Of a stretch of DNA of 64,000 bases, positions 10,760 to 23,500 are shown piece by piece. A program made the position numbers and the translations under genes. Numbering within the stretch: the first letter of the stretch is position 1; every line of letters begins with the position of its first letter. This DNA comes from Acanthaster planci. Its lineage: Eukaryota; Echinodermata; Asteroidea; Valvatida; Acanthasteridae. Under the pieces are notes generated by a model. The model did not search any database. It was not told the origin of the DNA and worked only from the letters and a program-made list of their open reading frames with translations. The stretch spans positions 8,607,762-8,671,761 of the forward strand of contig NW_019091362.1 of the NCBI RefSeq assembly GCF_001949145.1, written 5' to 3'.

Positions 10760-13184
10760 ATCGTTGCTTCATTCCAAGTTGCGACTGATCGAGTCATTCA
10801 GCCCAACAGTATCGATCGCTTAGCCAACGCCGATTCATACGGAAAAACAGATCCCAGCTCACCACTGGCTTCTCAAAAGAAGACCTTTTTGGTTTTGATG
10901 AGGTGACTGGAAATCGACGATAAGTTTCCTCTATTTTTTTTTAAATGTAACATATACGGGCACCTCCCTTTTATTGTCACGTGGACTGGTTGGCAAAAAC
11001 CGCACTTGTGACGTAGACAAAAGATAACACAGCGAGGACACATCAGTGTCGGTATCAATGGGCAAGTTCGGGCGCGAACTATAGCTCGACCAGTAGTCTG
11101 TCACTTTTCAACAATGGGCACGTGCAATTCAGTCACACGAGAACAATTCAAGCTGGCTTATTTTTTAATATGATAGTTAGTTAGGCCTACCCACATTTTC
11201 ACTGTTAGCTTTGATTCTCGCAGTGTGCATGGTCATTGACATTTGGTCCAATTATTTTCAAATGAATGGTTCCCTCTGTGATGATAAATGAAATCGGAGG
11301 AGCGACCATGCTCAAGGGCCTGGTCCCAAATGGTCGACTAGATAGTCCAAACCACCCATCGTTCGGGCGGTGTTAGTCAAACTACAGTTAATTATGGTCG
11401 TGGCTCCAACTTGCTCTTCAATACCGCAAGTAGGCCTCAAATCACCCTCTTTGGTTTGCCCTCGGAACCCATTATGCACCCCTTTACAGACGAACGTCAC
11501 GATTTCGTTGCTCTAAATTGGAAAATATCAATAAAAATAAAGGCTATGTTCAAATTACTTGACTACCACTGGAAATAATGAACGCCTATAGAGCATCTGC
11601 CAATAGCTGGTGGCCAAAGAAGAAGCAATTCAACTAATGGAGCTGTGAAACAGTATGGTTTCACATGCAGGAGCTGCCGAAATTGGAGCATATATGTTCG
11701 CGCTCAGACTTTGGTCAATGACAAAAAAAACATTGTTAAAACAACGCAGAGGTTGCCGTTATATGTGGCTTTTATTTTACTTTGTGGACAAGGATTCGTG
11801 ACTTTCTCGTGATTCTATAGGCCTAATGTGTAAACTACGGGACTTTAGCTACTTCTGTTTAGTTGGGGTTTAAGACACATGCATTGTTAGACTCACTCTC
11901 ACCCGCGCTTGACGATTTGCCTGAGTCGTGAAGTAAATACAGCAGAGTATAAAAGCGTTTTCAGTTGGAAAAAGTCGTGTTTCTAGTCATCTTTTTGTCT
12001 TCATGCGCGTTCACACAATTTCCTCGATGGTTCTGTGAAACACGCGCCTGATGAGACACACGTATGCGCCGCGTTTCGAGTCTACTAATGAACGAATCGA
12101 ACACGAGATAATGGCCGTATAACGAGGACGCTCTAGCCCGAGTAATGAACTGCAGCCTTGGACAACAGCTCGTTGATCTATCTTACTTCATAATATGATA
12201 TTGCTGTCGTGCGCGCTTCAACTGCGAATGAATTTCCCCATCAGATGCAATTTTGATTATACACGATCTGGTGCCTTTCACCGAAAAAGACAAGAGAGCG
12301 TGGTGGTGGGTACTCAACGCACACACGAAGACTATACATTCCCACAGGACGTCATTCATCTCTTCACCAAAAGTCGTACCCATTGTAACTGAGCGTGTGA
12401 TGATTCCCTCCAAGTTTCCCGTCCAAACGATTGCCGAACGGACCGTGCCGAAAGCATATGCATCTATTGTCATCGATACAAAAATCTGATACTGACGGTT
12501 TAGATCGTCGAGTGCATCAAAAATAATGACAACTTTCATCAACTTGTTTTTTAAACCACGATCGTTCTTTGAATCACTGAAGCATTATACTGTAGATTAA
12601 AACTGGAAAGAAGAAATAACACTCTTCGACTTTCACAGTTTGTGAATTACTGTCCTAGTGATGTTTCTTCCCTTTTTCACGATATTATTAGTTTTTCGGT
12701 GTCACTCCCAAAATAGGCTGATTTTATGGGCTTAATTTAATCTATTTCCCCGAAAAAGTATGATCCTAACAGTATCATTAACCGCAATTAATTTAGTTCT
12801 TGCACTGATTGGCTGAATAGTTCATAATTGAAAATAAAATGCTTGGTAGAGGGGTTTTCACTCTTTTCATACCTAGTGTTAAAAGTTTAGCGCTGAAATT
12901 TTAGACCCCAATGAACCCAGCTGAAATGTCCACTCGATGATCTCGATAGTTGACCAAAATCGTTACAGGAAATTCAGACAACATATACGGCTCTCGTCGG
13001 CCCATTTTGTCCTCTATGGGCTTTATGCGTGAGCAGGCAGATGTACCTTGTTTCCTAATAACGACTTCCTTGTTCGGCCGGCTGCACTTGGTAAACGTTG
13101 GCACTTCGTCCCTCTTGCATTGGCTGCATGTGCCTGCGCCAGCAGTCCCTCTACTTCTGTTCAAAATCCGGGTATTTTTTTCTG
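10760..13184. other. Lectin upstream region and intergenic; no gene recognised
   Basis: Open frames of 60-120 codons occur on both strands (for example 12183-12542 -) but none has a recognisable domain, splice context or promoter. Three AGGCCT-containing sites lie at about 11.19, 11.43 and 11.82 kb. Confidence 0.45.
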
Positions 13185-13480
13185 GCGGTGGGCCTCAAGT
13201 GTTGCCCCAGGCTTTCTGTTGTTCACTGTTGAGGAGGAGTACAGCGTGCACGGAATCCTGTTCGAGGCGATCAACCCTCCGAAGGCATCTTTGGTGTAAG
13301 TTCGCCGGCAGCATAATTTTCGTCCAGGCGCGACTTTCTTCCTAGCAGATTGCGGACGTATTTGGCAGCAGGTCTTGGCCTCTCGGCTGCCCTTAGTCGA
13401 TGACATTAAAGTGACAGCAACCAGACTCGTCATCCCCATTTGGACAGGGCAATGTTGGCATGTATCAGTGGGTGAAAATG
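13185..13480 (-). pseudogene. Decayed C-type lectin copy related to the 10.2-kb gene
   Basis: On the - strand, TDTCQHCPVQ corresponds to TTCSNCPFQ of the intact lectin, and YTKDAFGG corresponds to its YTKDVFGR. In a different frame, PNGDDESGCC replaces ENGDYC. The matching blocks keep the same order and similar spacing, but they lie in different frames, and the WIGLND core and the EPT/WND half are unrecognisable. I read this as a frame-broken paralogue. Edges are approximate, and the 169-codon frame over 13161-13670 is not a real protein. Confidence 0.5.
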
Positions 13481-13931
13481 TGGACTGGAACCAAAAGCAA
13501 AACGAAAGCCACGGATCCTTCAGACAAATCCAAATTTCGTCAAACCGCTCCCCTGCGTAGCTCGTTCTTAGAGTAGAAGCATCACAGTAAGAGTTTTCTG
13601 CCGAGAGTTTACCGTTAGCATCCATCTTTGTCCCAGATAAAGCCTTTGAAACTAATCTGTATGGAGGCACACACCTTGGAGTCTTGCAAAATTCTGCAAT
13701 AGAGAGTGTTCACGATAGGGCCTTCTAAATAGAACGATGTGATAGGTTAATGAACAGATCGTGATGAACAACGTCTATAAGAATAGCTGTTAAAGGTGAT
13801 GTCTTTACCGCTTTCATTTCTACAGCAGAATCGGGAAGAATTCTGTGTGCACAAGGATCGCTTACATTGGTGATTTTGATTATGTTTAGAACATCTATTA
13901 CTGTAGGTCCTAATTAATTCAGGGTGAAGAC

Positions 13932-13953
13932 CATAAATGGTATACCATTTATG
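13932..13953. repeat. Perfect 22-bp palindrome
   Basis: CATAAATGGTA is followed immediately by its reverse complement TACCATTTATG. It lies downstream of the GTPase gene, just beyond its candidate poly(A) signal. It may be chance in AT-rich DNA or a dimeric binding site. Confidence 0.6.
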
Positions 13954-13996
13954 TACATGATAGTGCTAAACGAAGGGTCACTGACTAATTACATCA

Positions 13997-14002
13997 TTTA
14001 TT
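13997..14002 (-). terminator. Candidate poly(A) signal of the GTPase gene
   Basis: AATAAA on the - strand, 162 nt past the stop codon at 14164. A weaker ATTAAA lies at 14064-14069. Confidence 0.55.
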
Positions 14003-14163
14003 TTTCATGAATGTTGTGAAAATAAATATCAGTGAAAATTGGCTGATTTGCAAGACATAATTATTTAATGAAGAGTTAATGAAAACGAACGGACAATTCC
14101 ACGAAAGTGAGAGGGAAATTTGTGGAATTCTTGGTCGCGTCTTGCTGCACAGATGCGCCCACA

Positions 14164-14598
14164 TTACAAGGTATTCGTTCTCGATCTGTAAATATGGCGG
14201 TCAGTGAAATTCTTAATAGTCTGTCGCAGCTGTAGCCTGGCCGAGATCTTCTTGACCTTCGCCCTCTTCTCCGCCCGGTAAATCTCCCGGCACAGGTCGT
14301 GGAGGGCGTCGCCGATGTCGAGGTAGCTCTCGCTGGCCGACAGTTCGTAGTATGGGCAGCCCAGCTCCTTGGCCAGGTCGGCGCCCTCCGTTGGCGACAC
14401 GGTGCGCAGGTGGCACAGGTCGGACTTGTTGCCTATGAGAATGGCGGGAATCCGCTCAGCGTCACGGCCGGGCACTTTGGAGAGAAATTGCTGGATGTAC
14501 GACACGTACTCGAAGCTTTCCCTGTCGACCAAGGAGTAGACTAGCACCAGTCCGTCAGAGGTCCGGATCTGCTCCTGCCTTGCCGGGCTTTCAAAATC
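14164..14598 (-). CDS. GTPase terminal exon (G4, G5, basic C-terminus)
   Basis: Acceptor TGTCAATCTGCAG, phase 0, with stop TAA at 14164-14166. It encodes 144 residues from DFESPARQEQ through DGLVLVYSLVDRESFE, ILIGNKSDL and YYELSAS to the basic tail. It is GC-rich (CCGGCC, GGCGCC) compared with the surrounding AT-rich DNA, as expected for a coding exon. Confidence 0.94.
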   Translation of the reverse strand, partial: DFESPARQEQIRTSDGLVLVYSLVDRESFEYVSYIQQFLSKVPGRDAERIPAILIGNKSDLCHLRTVSPTEGADLAKELGCPYYELSASESYLDIGDALHDLCREIYRAEKRAKVKKISARLQLRQTIKNFTDRHIYRSRTNTL

Positions 14599-17500
14599 CT
14601 GCAGATTGACAAGACACAATTAGAACAATGGCGTTTCAACCAGGCGATGAAAGTGCGTCTAATAAGCTGCAACACCCTTTATCGATGTGACAATTCATCT
14701 TGCTACATGCCGGTTCACTTTGCATAAGTACTTCATTTACAGGGTTCTTCGAAATGGGCGGGAAAAATTCTCCAGCAACTGCCATAAGCATTTAAAACAC
14801 ATTCTGCTTTGTTGGTAACCATGTTAACCCCAGTAAGCTTTCTGTGTTCCTAACGCCCAACACTTGAACGAGGGTTTTCTATTCTATTGGACTTTATTTT
14901 TCTCATGTCACGGTCTCGGTAAATTTTGGTCTGTAAGGTAATTAAACCAAAGAAGATGAGGTCAGGTTCTTACCTGTTACCCATTGGTAAATGCTCATTT
15001 CTAAACATATCGCTTTACATAATCATAAATTGAACAAAATTATCATTAAAACAACCAGCCATTTTATTGCCTTTAAAAGCCATTTTTAAAATCCAAACAT
15101 CGTAGAATTGGGTATCAGTAAATGAAATGACAACTCTGACTGCGCTACTTACAAAGTCTCCAGCGGTGTCTACTAAGTTAATATTGATGTACTGGTCGTC
15201 TATCTTTGCTGACTGAGTGTATATGGATTCTGGAAATTAAAAAAAAATGGCTTTCTGTTGGGAACGGAGGGAATGTTGTTCCAGCGTGTTTTTCTAGCTT
15301 TTTCAAATTAAATCGTAGCGACTAACATTCAAAAACTGACACTTGTAAAGCAACTTCGATCCTCCCTCGAGGATTGCCCGAAAATTCGACTGACAAAAAC
15401 AAATATTAAAACAACCTGTCATCGGTTAACGCGTCAGGAGAAGAGTGAAGCGATTAAACCAAATTAGGGGGTTAAGAAAGAGGTACAATAAATGATGGAA
15501 ATTAAGAGACTGTTACCTAAATTGGCATCGTAGTCTCCGATGAACCGATGTGTCAAGTATCGAACAACGAGAGCTGAAATAAAAAAGAGAAACACAGAAA
15601 GGCAGATAAGACTTTGGCCCTAAATCGTTGAGGAAGAGAAGAGAAGAGTGTATCCAAAATATCGAGCACGACTTGGAAGGGCCACATGGACGTTTTAAGC
15701 TGGCATAATTGGTGAAAATTTAATTTTAATGTCCAAGTGATTAGGCTTTCACTAATTATTGCACATGGGTTCCAAAATTACCGATTTCTGTTCAGGAAAT
15801 GTTTGGACTGCAAAACCGGCCTAATAAGCCAAGCAAATCGGTCACCTTAATATTGATAAGCGACCTCGGCCTGCATGGAATGCTTTGAACCCCTGTCACG
15901 TTGGAAATTAAAAATTCGGTCCATTCACGCCGTGACACACACTTCAGTCCGTCACTTGAGTTGCAGTCTTGGCAAATGCAAACATGTCAGCAAGTCTGCA
16001 TGAATTTGATTTATCTTTTCAGTTAGCATTAAGAAATAAACATGTCATGCAATGGATAAAAGAAAAGAAAACAAAGGAAATGCGGTAGTTGTAAAAGCCG
16101 TTTTTGTTACGTCCATTTTCTGGTTTAATTTTAAGCTGTAAAGTCGTAAAGTCTGTCACGAGCCGGTGCGGACTGTCTGGCCGGTTTTATCTTCGGTTAT
16201 GTTAGGATTAAACGGCTGAGATATGTTTATTCCCCGTTGATGGGATAGTATAGTCCATCCCTGGGTTCTCCCCAGCTAAGTCCGGTAACGGTTTATACTC
16301 TGGGTGGAGAGAAGCGAGTGGGGAGGGCGGGGCTTACCAAAGGGACACAGCCCAGGGCCAAACGCTGGATTCGCACCCTTGACCCTACAATCACGAGTCA
16401 CGAACCTCAACCACTCTAGGACACACTCCCTCTTAAGCTTTTTTTTTTAACTTTGCGCTTAAATAAATGGTTACCCCCCCCACAATGCGGACTTCCGTAG
16501 CTGCGCCCTTAGAGCTGTGTATGCTTCTTTATCACTTCCTCTACTATCAGAAAAGATAATGAAAAACAGGCAGTCTGTTTTCCTGTTCGATTGACGGCTT
16601 TACCACAGACTGCTACGGGCTTATCACTTTATTACACTGCAATCTCCCTATCCCTTCCTGGTAATCCATTTCAAATGCCACAGTTCTCATTACGAACACC
16701 CCCCAAACATGTATCAGGGGGAAAAGTTGCAGGTGAAACCAATATATATAGCACCAGACTTTGCTCTAATGTTGTACGATTCTCAACTGAACATGATTCA
16801 TAAATATTGCTCGGGGCCGAATGTCGGTCATGCGCGCTCTGAAAAGAAATTGATAAAAACCAAACTAAAGTATTAAGGGCCAAGTCCACGAAATGGGATT
16901 TCTCTTCCGAACACGCACCCCTTGCTATACCCGCTGAAGAAATTGTGTTCATAACCGTGGGGGATGAGAACAGTTATGACATCCGCCTCCCGTCATCAAT
17001 TATTAATACTCAGTGAGCCGAGCGAGTCACGAGCGCCACATCTGCAGGGGAGTTCATCTCAATCTTGCCGAGGCACTGTGAACGCCCATAAACCACCAGC
17101 TGCCGTCCTCTTGCTTTTATCAAATCTTAAGGGCGGGGGAGAGAGTGGATTTCTGGTAATAAACATGCCAGACAGGAAGCCATAAACGGGTTCTTCACAT
17201 GCCAGGATTGTTCAAATGGGTTGGGCTGACCTAATTTCTCCGACCCTTTATTACTCAAATATTGGGTTATATTGGCAAGGCTTTAATGGTGGACTGTACA
17301 CATTTGACGTGATACCGGTTGGCGCTTATAAAGAGAGTGTGCCACGACCGACTAGATGAGGTGTTATTGCCAAAAAAGATAGACTTTTCAAGCGACTACC
17401 CCATTCGGAAGCATTACTCCTTGTCAAATTGAGTTCGTGGGCGGATACAGCTTTCAGAAAGCTGTATGGGGACCGGGGGCGTCCCCCTTCCCGGAAATAA

Positions 17501-20500
17501 ATGAATTATACGATACCCTCTCCTGCATATCCAGGCAATAAACAAAGGAGATTTGCTGGAGTCAATATTTTTCAACCCATGCTTTTACTTCGAACACTGA
17601 GACCGAAACACAAATGACGCTTGGGTACCCAATCTTCAACTACACTGTCAGCCAGGTTGACCTTTCCTGCAGAATAATGTCACTGATCGACTTGCCGAAG
17701 TTCTCTCGCTTCAGATCTTTCTGTATAAAGGTTTTAGTGCAGTATGTAGATCTAGTTGGCTGGAGTAATAACTTTATTTTTTTTCACTAATTAATGTCAC
17801 CCATTGTGTAACACATGAAATTGGATCTGTCAGCTACAGTTTGCCGTTTAACATTCCATTGATTATTTTTGGCCCCAATCAACTAGTATTGTGAATTTTT
17901 TAGCTGCCTGTAGAGGTGGTATTGGCAACCTCAACACCCTCGATCCAGTGTCTGAAGTTCCTCTAGGCTCAAGGTTGCTCTCGGCTTTCAAGACTTTCAA
18001 GAGCATTTCCTCTACTCCGTTTTCCAGCTAGATACAAAGTAAATTCCGTCTGCTCCGTAAATCTTCAAAAAATAGCCAACATTTTAAGCCAATGAGCCCT
18101 CGTCGCATGCAAGCAAATCAAGGGGTGAAAACTCGATGAGAGGCCGATATTACATTCCATCTGATGCTATTTTCTTGGCTTTTTACAGTGAGTTAGGCTT
18201 GTTTTTGCCAAGTGTCGCTACGAGCCAGATTAATGGCCCTGATATTTGGTCCCCATGATACAAGAATGGTGTTATTTCCAGCTCTCTGCCCATACCACTC
18301 GGATTCTGTTAATCCGTTTTCACGCCTAATAAGAGGGCTTCGATTGCAGACCGCAATTATAGGGTCCACCTCTCTTAGGAATTACCCAGACCACAGTTGA
18401 GAGGAATTCTCCACAGAGGCAATTCACGCTGAGCGGCTTTCGATTGAACGGTCTACATGCCCAAGAAACAGCGCTCCAGGACAACCGAAGAAATTCATGC
18501 AAGAGACAGAAAACCTTGTGATCACACAAGCTTGCAAATTGGGTCGGGTTTAATTGCTTGATCAAATGCCACAGGGTGAAATCACATTGAGGCTGAACAG
18601 TCTTGCTTGAAATTCAGTTTGCTTTGCAATTCAGCCTCGTTTCCGCATTTTCCATTTATTTAGTAAAATAATCAGAAGTTTTCGTCAAGGAGAAACGGCG
18701 AAAAAAGTGGAGATTCTTCGTTTCCCCGACTTAAACCGCGTCCCTCCATCCACATTGCCCATTGTATAAGAGAACAAAAGGGTTTAAATAAGGCTTTGAG
18801 CCGTGAGATGAATTCGATTCATTGTCCAGCGTTGGCCAGCCATGTACATCTGCATACATACATAAAAGCTTTACTCTTGGCCCAAGCCGTTAATTGTCTG
18901 AGTCTTTGCCTGGGTGCACAACCATTTCTGGTATTCACATGCACGGTGCACGCATATCAAGTCATACAAGGACATAAGACATGCAGTCAGAACCATCGAT
19001 GCAGCCTCCGAATGGAGTCCGAAGGGTTTAATGTGTGTTAAGTTAGCTGCAAAAATAAACTAGATTTCAGTTATCAAATGCTACGGATGTGACTGTGCGG
19101 AGTTGGGACTTTTTACACCACCAACAAGGCAGGCGAGGGATTGGGACCCACAGTTCACTGTCTGTTCAAATGAAGGCTTCATATATACTACCTTGGAAAA
19201 AAGTTACATGCTTATTCATTGAAATCCCCCGGTGACCGCAAGAGATTTGGAAGATACGTGCATTCGGAATATCATCTGAGAAGTATTGATAGGTAAGTTG
19301 CTGAACAACTAACATTGTTCTGTAAAGTTATACATGAATTGTCATCAATTGTCATCGCAGTTATTTTTAAAATTTGCTTAATTAATATCGGAGGAAGAGA
19401 AACTGTATTAGCTAGATATCTTGAAACAAAGGAAAAACAAATAAGGAATCCAGAAAAATGACGAGATAAAAACAAATGGAAGGAGCGCGTATAAAAATGA
19501 ACAGGACACATGAACAATTTAAGTGAAATAATGGAGTGTTTTATCGTAAAAATCTGTAATCGCCAACGAACGTGAAACAAAATATTAGCGCAGTAAATCG
19601 AAAAATTTATAGAAAACATCAACCAACATCAAATAGCGTTCCTCAGTCAGCTTGGATTTGTAATAATTCAATGTCAAAACTGTGACTTCTGTGTTTACCA
19701 AGTCGATTTCGATCCGTCACTTTTTTAAAGAAAGTACTGTTCGCTGATTTACATTCTCAAGCGTAATCGATACTTTTCTGTATACGGTGATGTCACAAGA
19801 GTGGTTTACAACATAAGAAACATTTTATGCATATGTTGAACCTAACTATTTTTTCAACAACTTCCTCGTTCTTCAATATCCCCCCCCCGTCTGACATCAC
19901 ATTGAACTGCCTGCGTTCAATAAAAATGGGGGCTGCGTCATTTCAATTTATTCAAAGTCACCCGTTCAATGTTATTTTTAGTTACCAAATTATTAAGCTG
20001 CTTGTACGGTTCGGCGTTTTCCCAGTGTATTTGCAAGCGGAAAAAACCGAGACTTAGCTCAAACCGCACGATTGGGTTGGTCAATCCTGCCTGTAGACGA
20101 ATTTGTAAGCACAGTGGCACCGCCCTCTAGAGGCTGCTACCAGGACCGATCACTGCACGCGGTCAGCCGCAGTTGAAAGTATTGTATCATTGAACCATGG
20201 CTGCCAGAATGGAAAAATGCAGAGACTAGCATTTTGATGAGTAAGGTGTCTACTGGCTCGTCTGTTACCTCCTTTAAAAAAGAAACTCTGAAAATTAGGT
20301 CAAAGCGGTACACTGTAGATGGAGCCATTGGTAACCACAATGATAACTATATGTACATGTACGAGCCTGTAGTGTTCCCTGGTTGTGACATTACACATCC
20401 ACTGGGTTGACTGCTCTTTGGTAATCCCATTTTCAAAGGGCTTGTCGTCATTTTGCGAAATGAGAGTGAGACAGCATAAACAGACAGTTTTCAGGCCGAT

Positions 20501-23500
20501 GACCTGCGCAGCATGCTGTTTATCCCCCCGATCCAATCTCGATCTTCTTTCGCGAGCGAGATGCACCGATTTCAACGCTATTCATGGGAGACGGTAGCGT
20601 GAACAGTAGCGGATATGTCGGGCGACGTACGGCCCTCGTGTCGCTCAATTAACCTCCTGCCTGTCCCTGGGGGAATCTATCGGTCTTTCAGGACCCTCTA
20701 CCCACAGGCAAAGCAGCAAGTAACGCGGGGGGGGGACTCGCACACATTCGTCTGGTTGTCCGAAACACGGTATCGACACAACAGTCGTCATCCATTTTCC
20801 CCTGCGTGGTTGTTTGTGATTAATGAGTCTCCAGATATCTAGACCCGGGAGCGATGGTCGTGCTCGAATCCAGCAAGTTGTCAATATCTTTTGATCGGCA
20901 CAATGTCAGCCTTTTTTTATCGCTAACTCAGGCTTCGTCCTCCAGCATATGATGTCATTCATCTTATGCAGAAATGATTACACCGCCTTTGGAAATCCAT
21001 GCACTTTTACTGTCATACTTTCTCTTTTTACATTTCCTGGGTTGAAAACAGTCCCCCCCTTGGGCATTCAGAAACGTTTTCACTGTTCAACATTAATGAG
21101 GCCAAATCCCTAAATTTCAGAGAGACAGAAAGCGTGTGCTTAGCTGGCAAGAGAACCACACCCAGGTTTTCTTTGAGGTTCCCTTTTTTTTGGTTCTCAA
21201 GTTCTTCTACGTCATTTGCAAATCTGGTCACTACATCGGTTTACTAACCAGCTTAATAACTCCAGCCCTATTACCAAAATAAACAAAAATGTACCAAGAG
21301 ACCCATTTAAGAACAAAAATTGACCCGAAATATGGAAAAGCCGTGAAACAATTTCGCACCACACCGTGTAGTACTACTTCGGATTTTCAAAAACCATCGA
21401 ATCCCAGGCAGAGAAAGAACTAGAGATCGCACGCACGGGGACGAGGTTGGCGTAAGTCAGAATGTTATCTGTTCCCCATTGCCTGGAGTGTTACGAGTCA
21501 AGAGCATTACAATTTTCAAATCACCCGACTAGTTCACATCCAGTAAAAATTTTGACAAGTACTGAGGAAGTTGACCATTCAAATTTTGACTGGTCAACCG
21601 CTACTCGGATCGTTTTCAATAGAATACCTCCTTTGAAATGTATAAAAATTTCAGCCTTGTCGCGACTCGTGAAGATATTACCGAAGCAACGGTGCTGTTT
21701 TTTTCCTCCATCAAAAGTCAAAGCAAGTCAACATCGTGATTTCGCTGCTCGCCATGGATGCCTCATAGATGGATATCTGCCTTCCTAGTCTAATTAGATC
21801 TTTGTCCAACACAGATACACGGTTTCTCTTGCAGCCAGGGCAACGAGGTTCGTGCCGTTACGGTTTCTACTACTAATCCTTGGTATTCGTTAGGGGGGCA
21901 CGTACGCTTTTCCTCTGTCCTTGATTAAAATGCGAGTCCGTTCACAACTATCTAATGAAGCCTCACAGGTTTCGTCCTCTCCCCCTCTTTCTCTCTTCAG
22001 GGCGATGTTGTCTTGGTCCGTAGGGGGTAAACAATGACCAGGTATATCTTTCCACTATGAGGTGGAGAGCGGTATCATGTTACCAACCGCAGCTCTGCCT
22101 CGGGTGAAAAAGTTCCCAGACCCATAAGAACTTGCACGGGGCACAAGTAAATAGTACAACTTCAGCAGTAAGGCTGTTCACCCGCGAATGCGCGTCTCGG
22201 ACCAATCGCCGTAAATGTCAGGACGGAGGTGTAATCAATACGAGTACATCACATCTCCAGCACTTATCAAATTATACCAGACATGATTTGTCTTTTTTGG
22301 CTGTATGGTGTTAAGTTACATGTTTTATGATTCGTGATAATACTCTTGCCCTCCGAATAAAGAACTTCAGGCCAAGTGCTCTGGCATAATCCTGTGCCGT
22401 TTTAGTTTGAATCGGAGAAGATTCCAACACAAGGTTCAAACGGGATTAATGATAATCTAAACAATTGAGAAGATCCTCGTTCGAAGACTCTTCAGCCCCA
22501 AAATAGAGCCTCAGGGAAATGCGCACTTAACACGGCCAGCCGGCGATCGATGCGGACCGTTTGTTTTAATGCACGTCCCCTGCACTGTGAATGATAATGC
22601 AAGTCGGGCGGGTAATATTATCCGTGAGAGCATATCGTTCGGAAATAAGCACCTTGAAGTATCGCGGCACAGTTTGTCCAATTGGAGCCTAGGTCCAAAT
22701 ACGAATTCCCAGCAATTGGGGTTTATTACGATTGATCGACCCAGTTGAAGGACCTTAATGAGGTGAACTTCAATACCGAAACAGAGGGCATCTTCATTTT
22801 GTCAGCAGGAGCGATAGCAATACTGCTGGGGCAGTTCTTCAGCCATACACAAGGCTACATGAATAAATCAGTAAAAACCACTTCCCATGTTCTTCTAACA
22901 TGCACTGGTCCTTGCACTTGTTAAGACTTTTTTTCGTAATTATTGAGGAAATCTAAAAATTGCATTTTTCAAGATTGTATCGATCGATATCATCATCTGA
23001 GGACAGTATACAAACCCGGTGCGTTTCCAAGGCAATCCACAATTATAACAACTGCGAAAGACCTATGCCTCCATGTGATTTCAAGAAATACACCCCATTC
23101 TCCCGTCTCGTTCCCACCCTCAAATCTACCCGCGTATCTCACCGTCCTGTGGCACCCGATAAACGTTACGTGTGCGTCAGGCAAGGTGTGTCGAGCGGGT
23201 GCCCGACGAGGGGCTGCAGATTGATTTGATTGTATAACACTCTTGACACAGCTCTCGAACGCGAGAAACTGCGCGCAAAAGCTTTTATTGGGAGAGCCTA
23301 GTTGGCGGGAAGTCGTTAATCAATAGACAAGACGCACGTAGAGACGGCGTGAGTCCTGCGCAGGCGAAGTATTTACTCTCCTCAGGTAAACACTACACCT
23401 ACGAAGAAAGACTCAAGTGAACGTTGGGTGGGTCCTTGTGTTGATATTGCTCGGGAGGCCGGATCAACAAATAGACCAATAGACCGTAGTCTCAAAGGGG

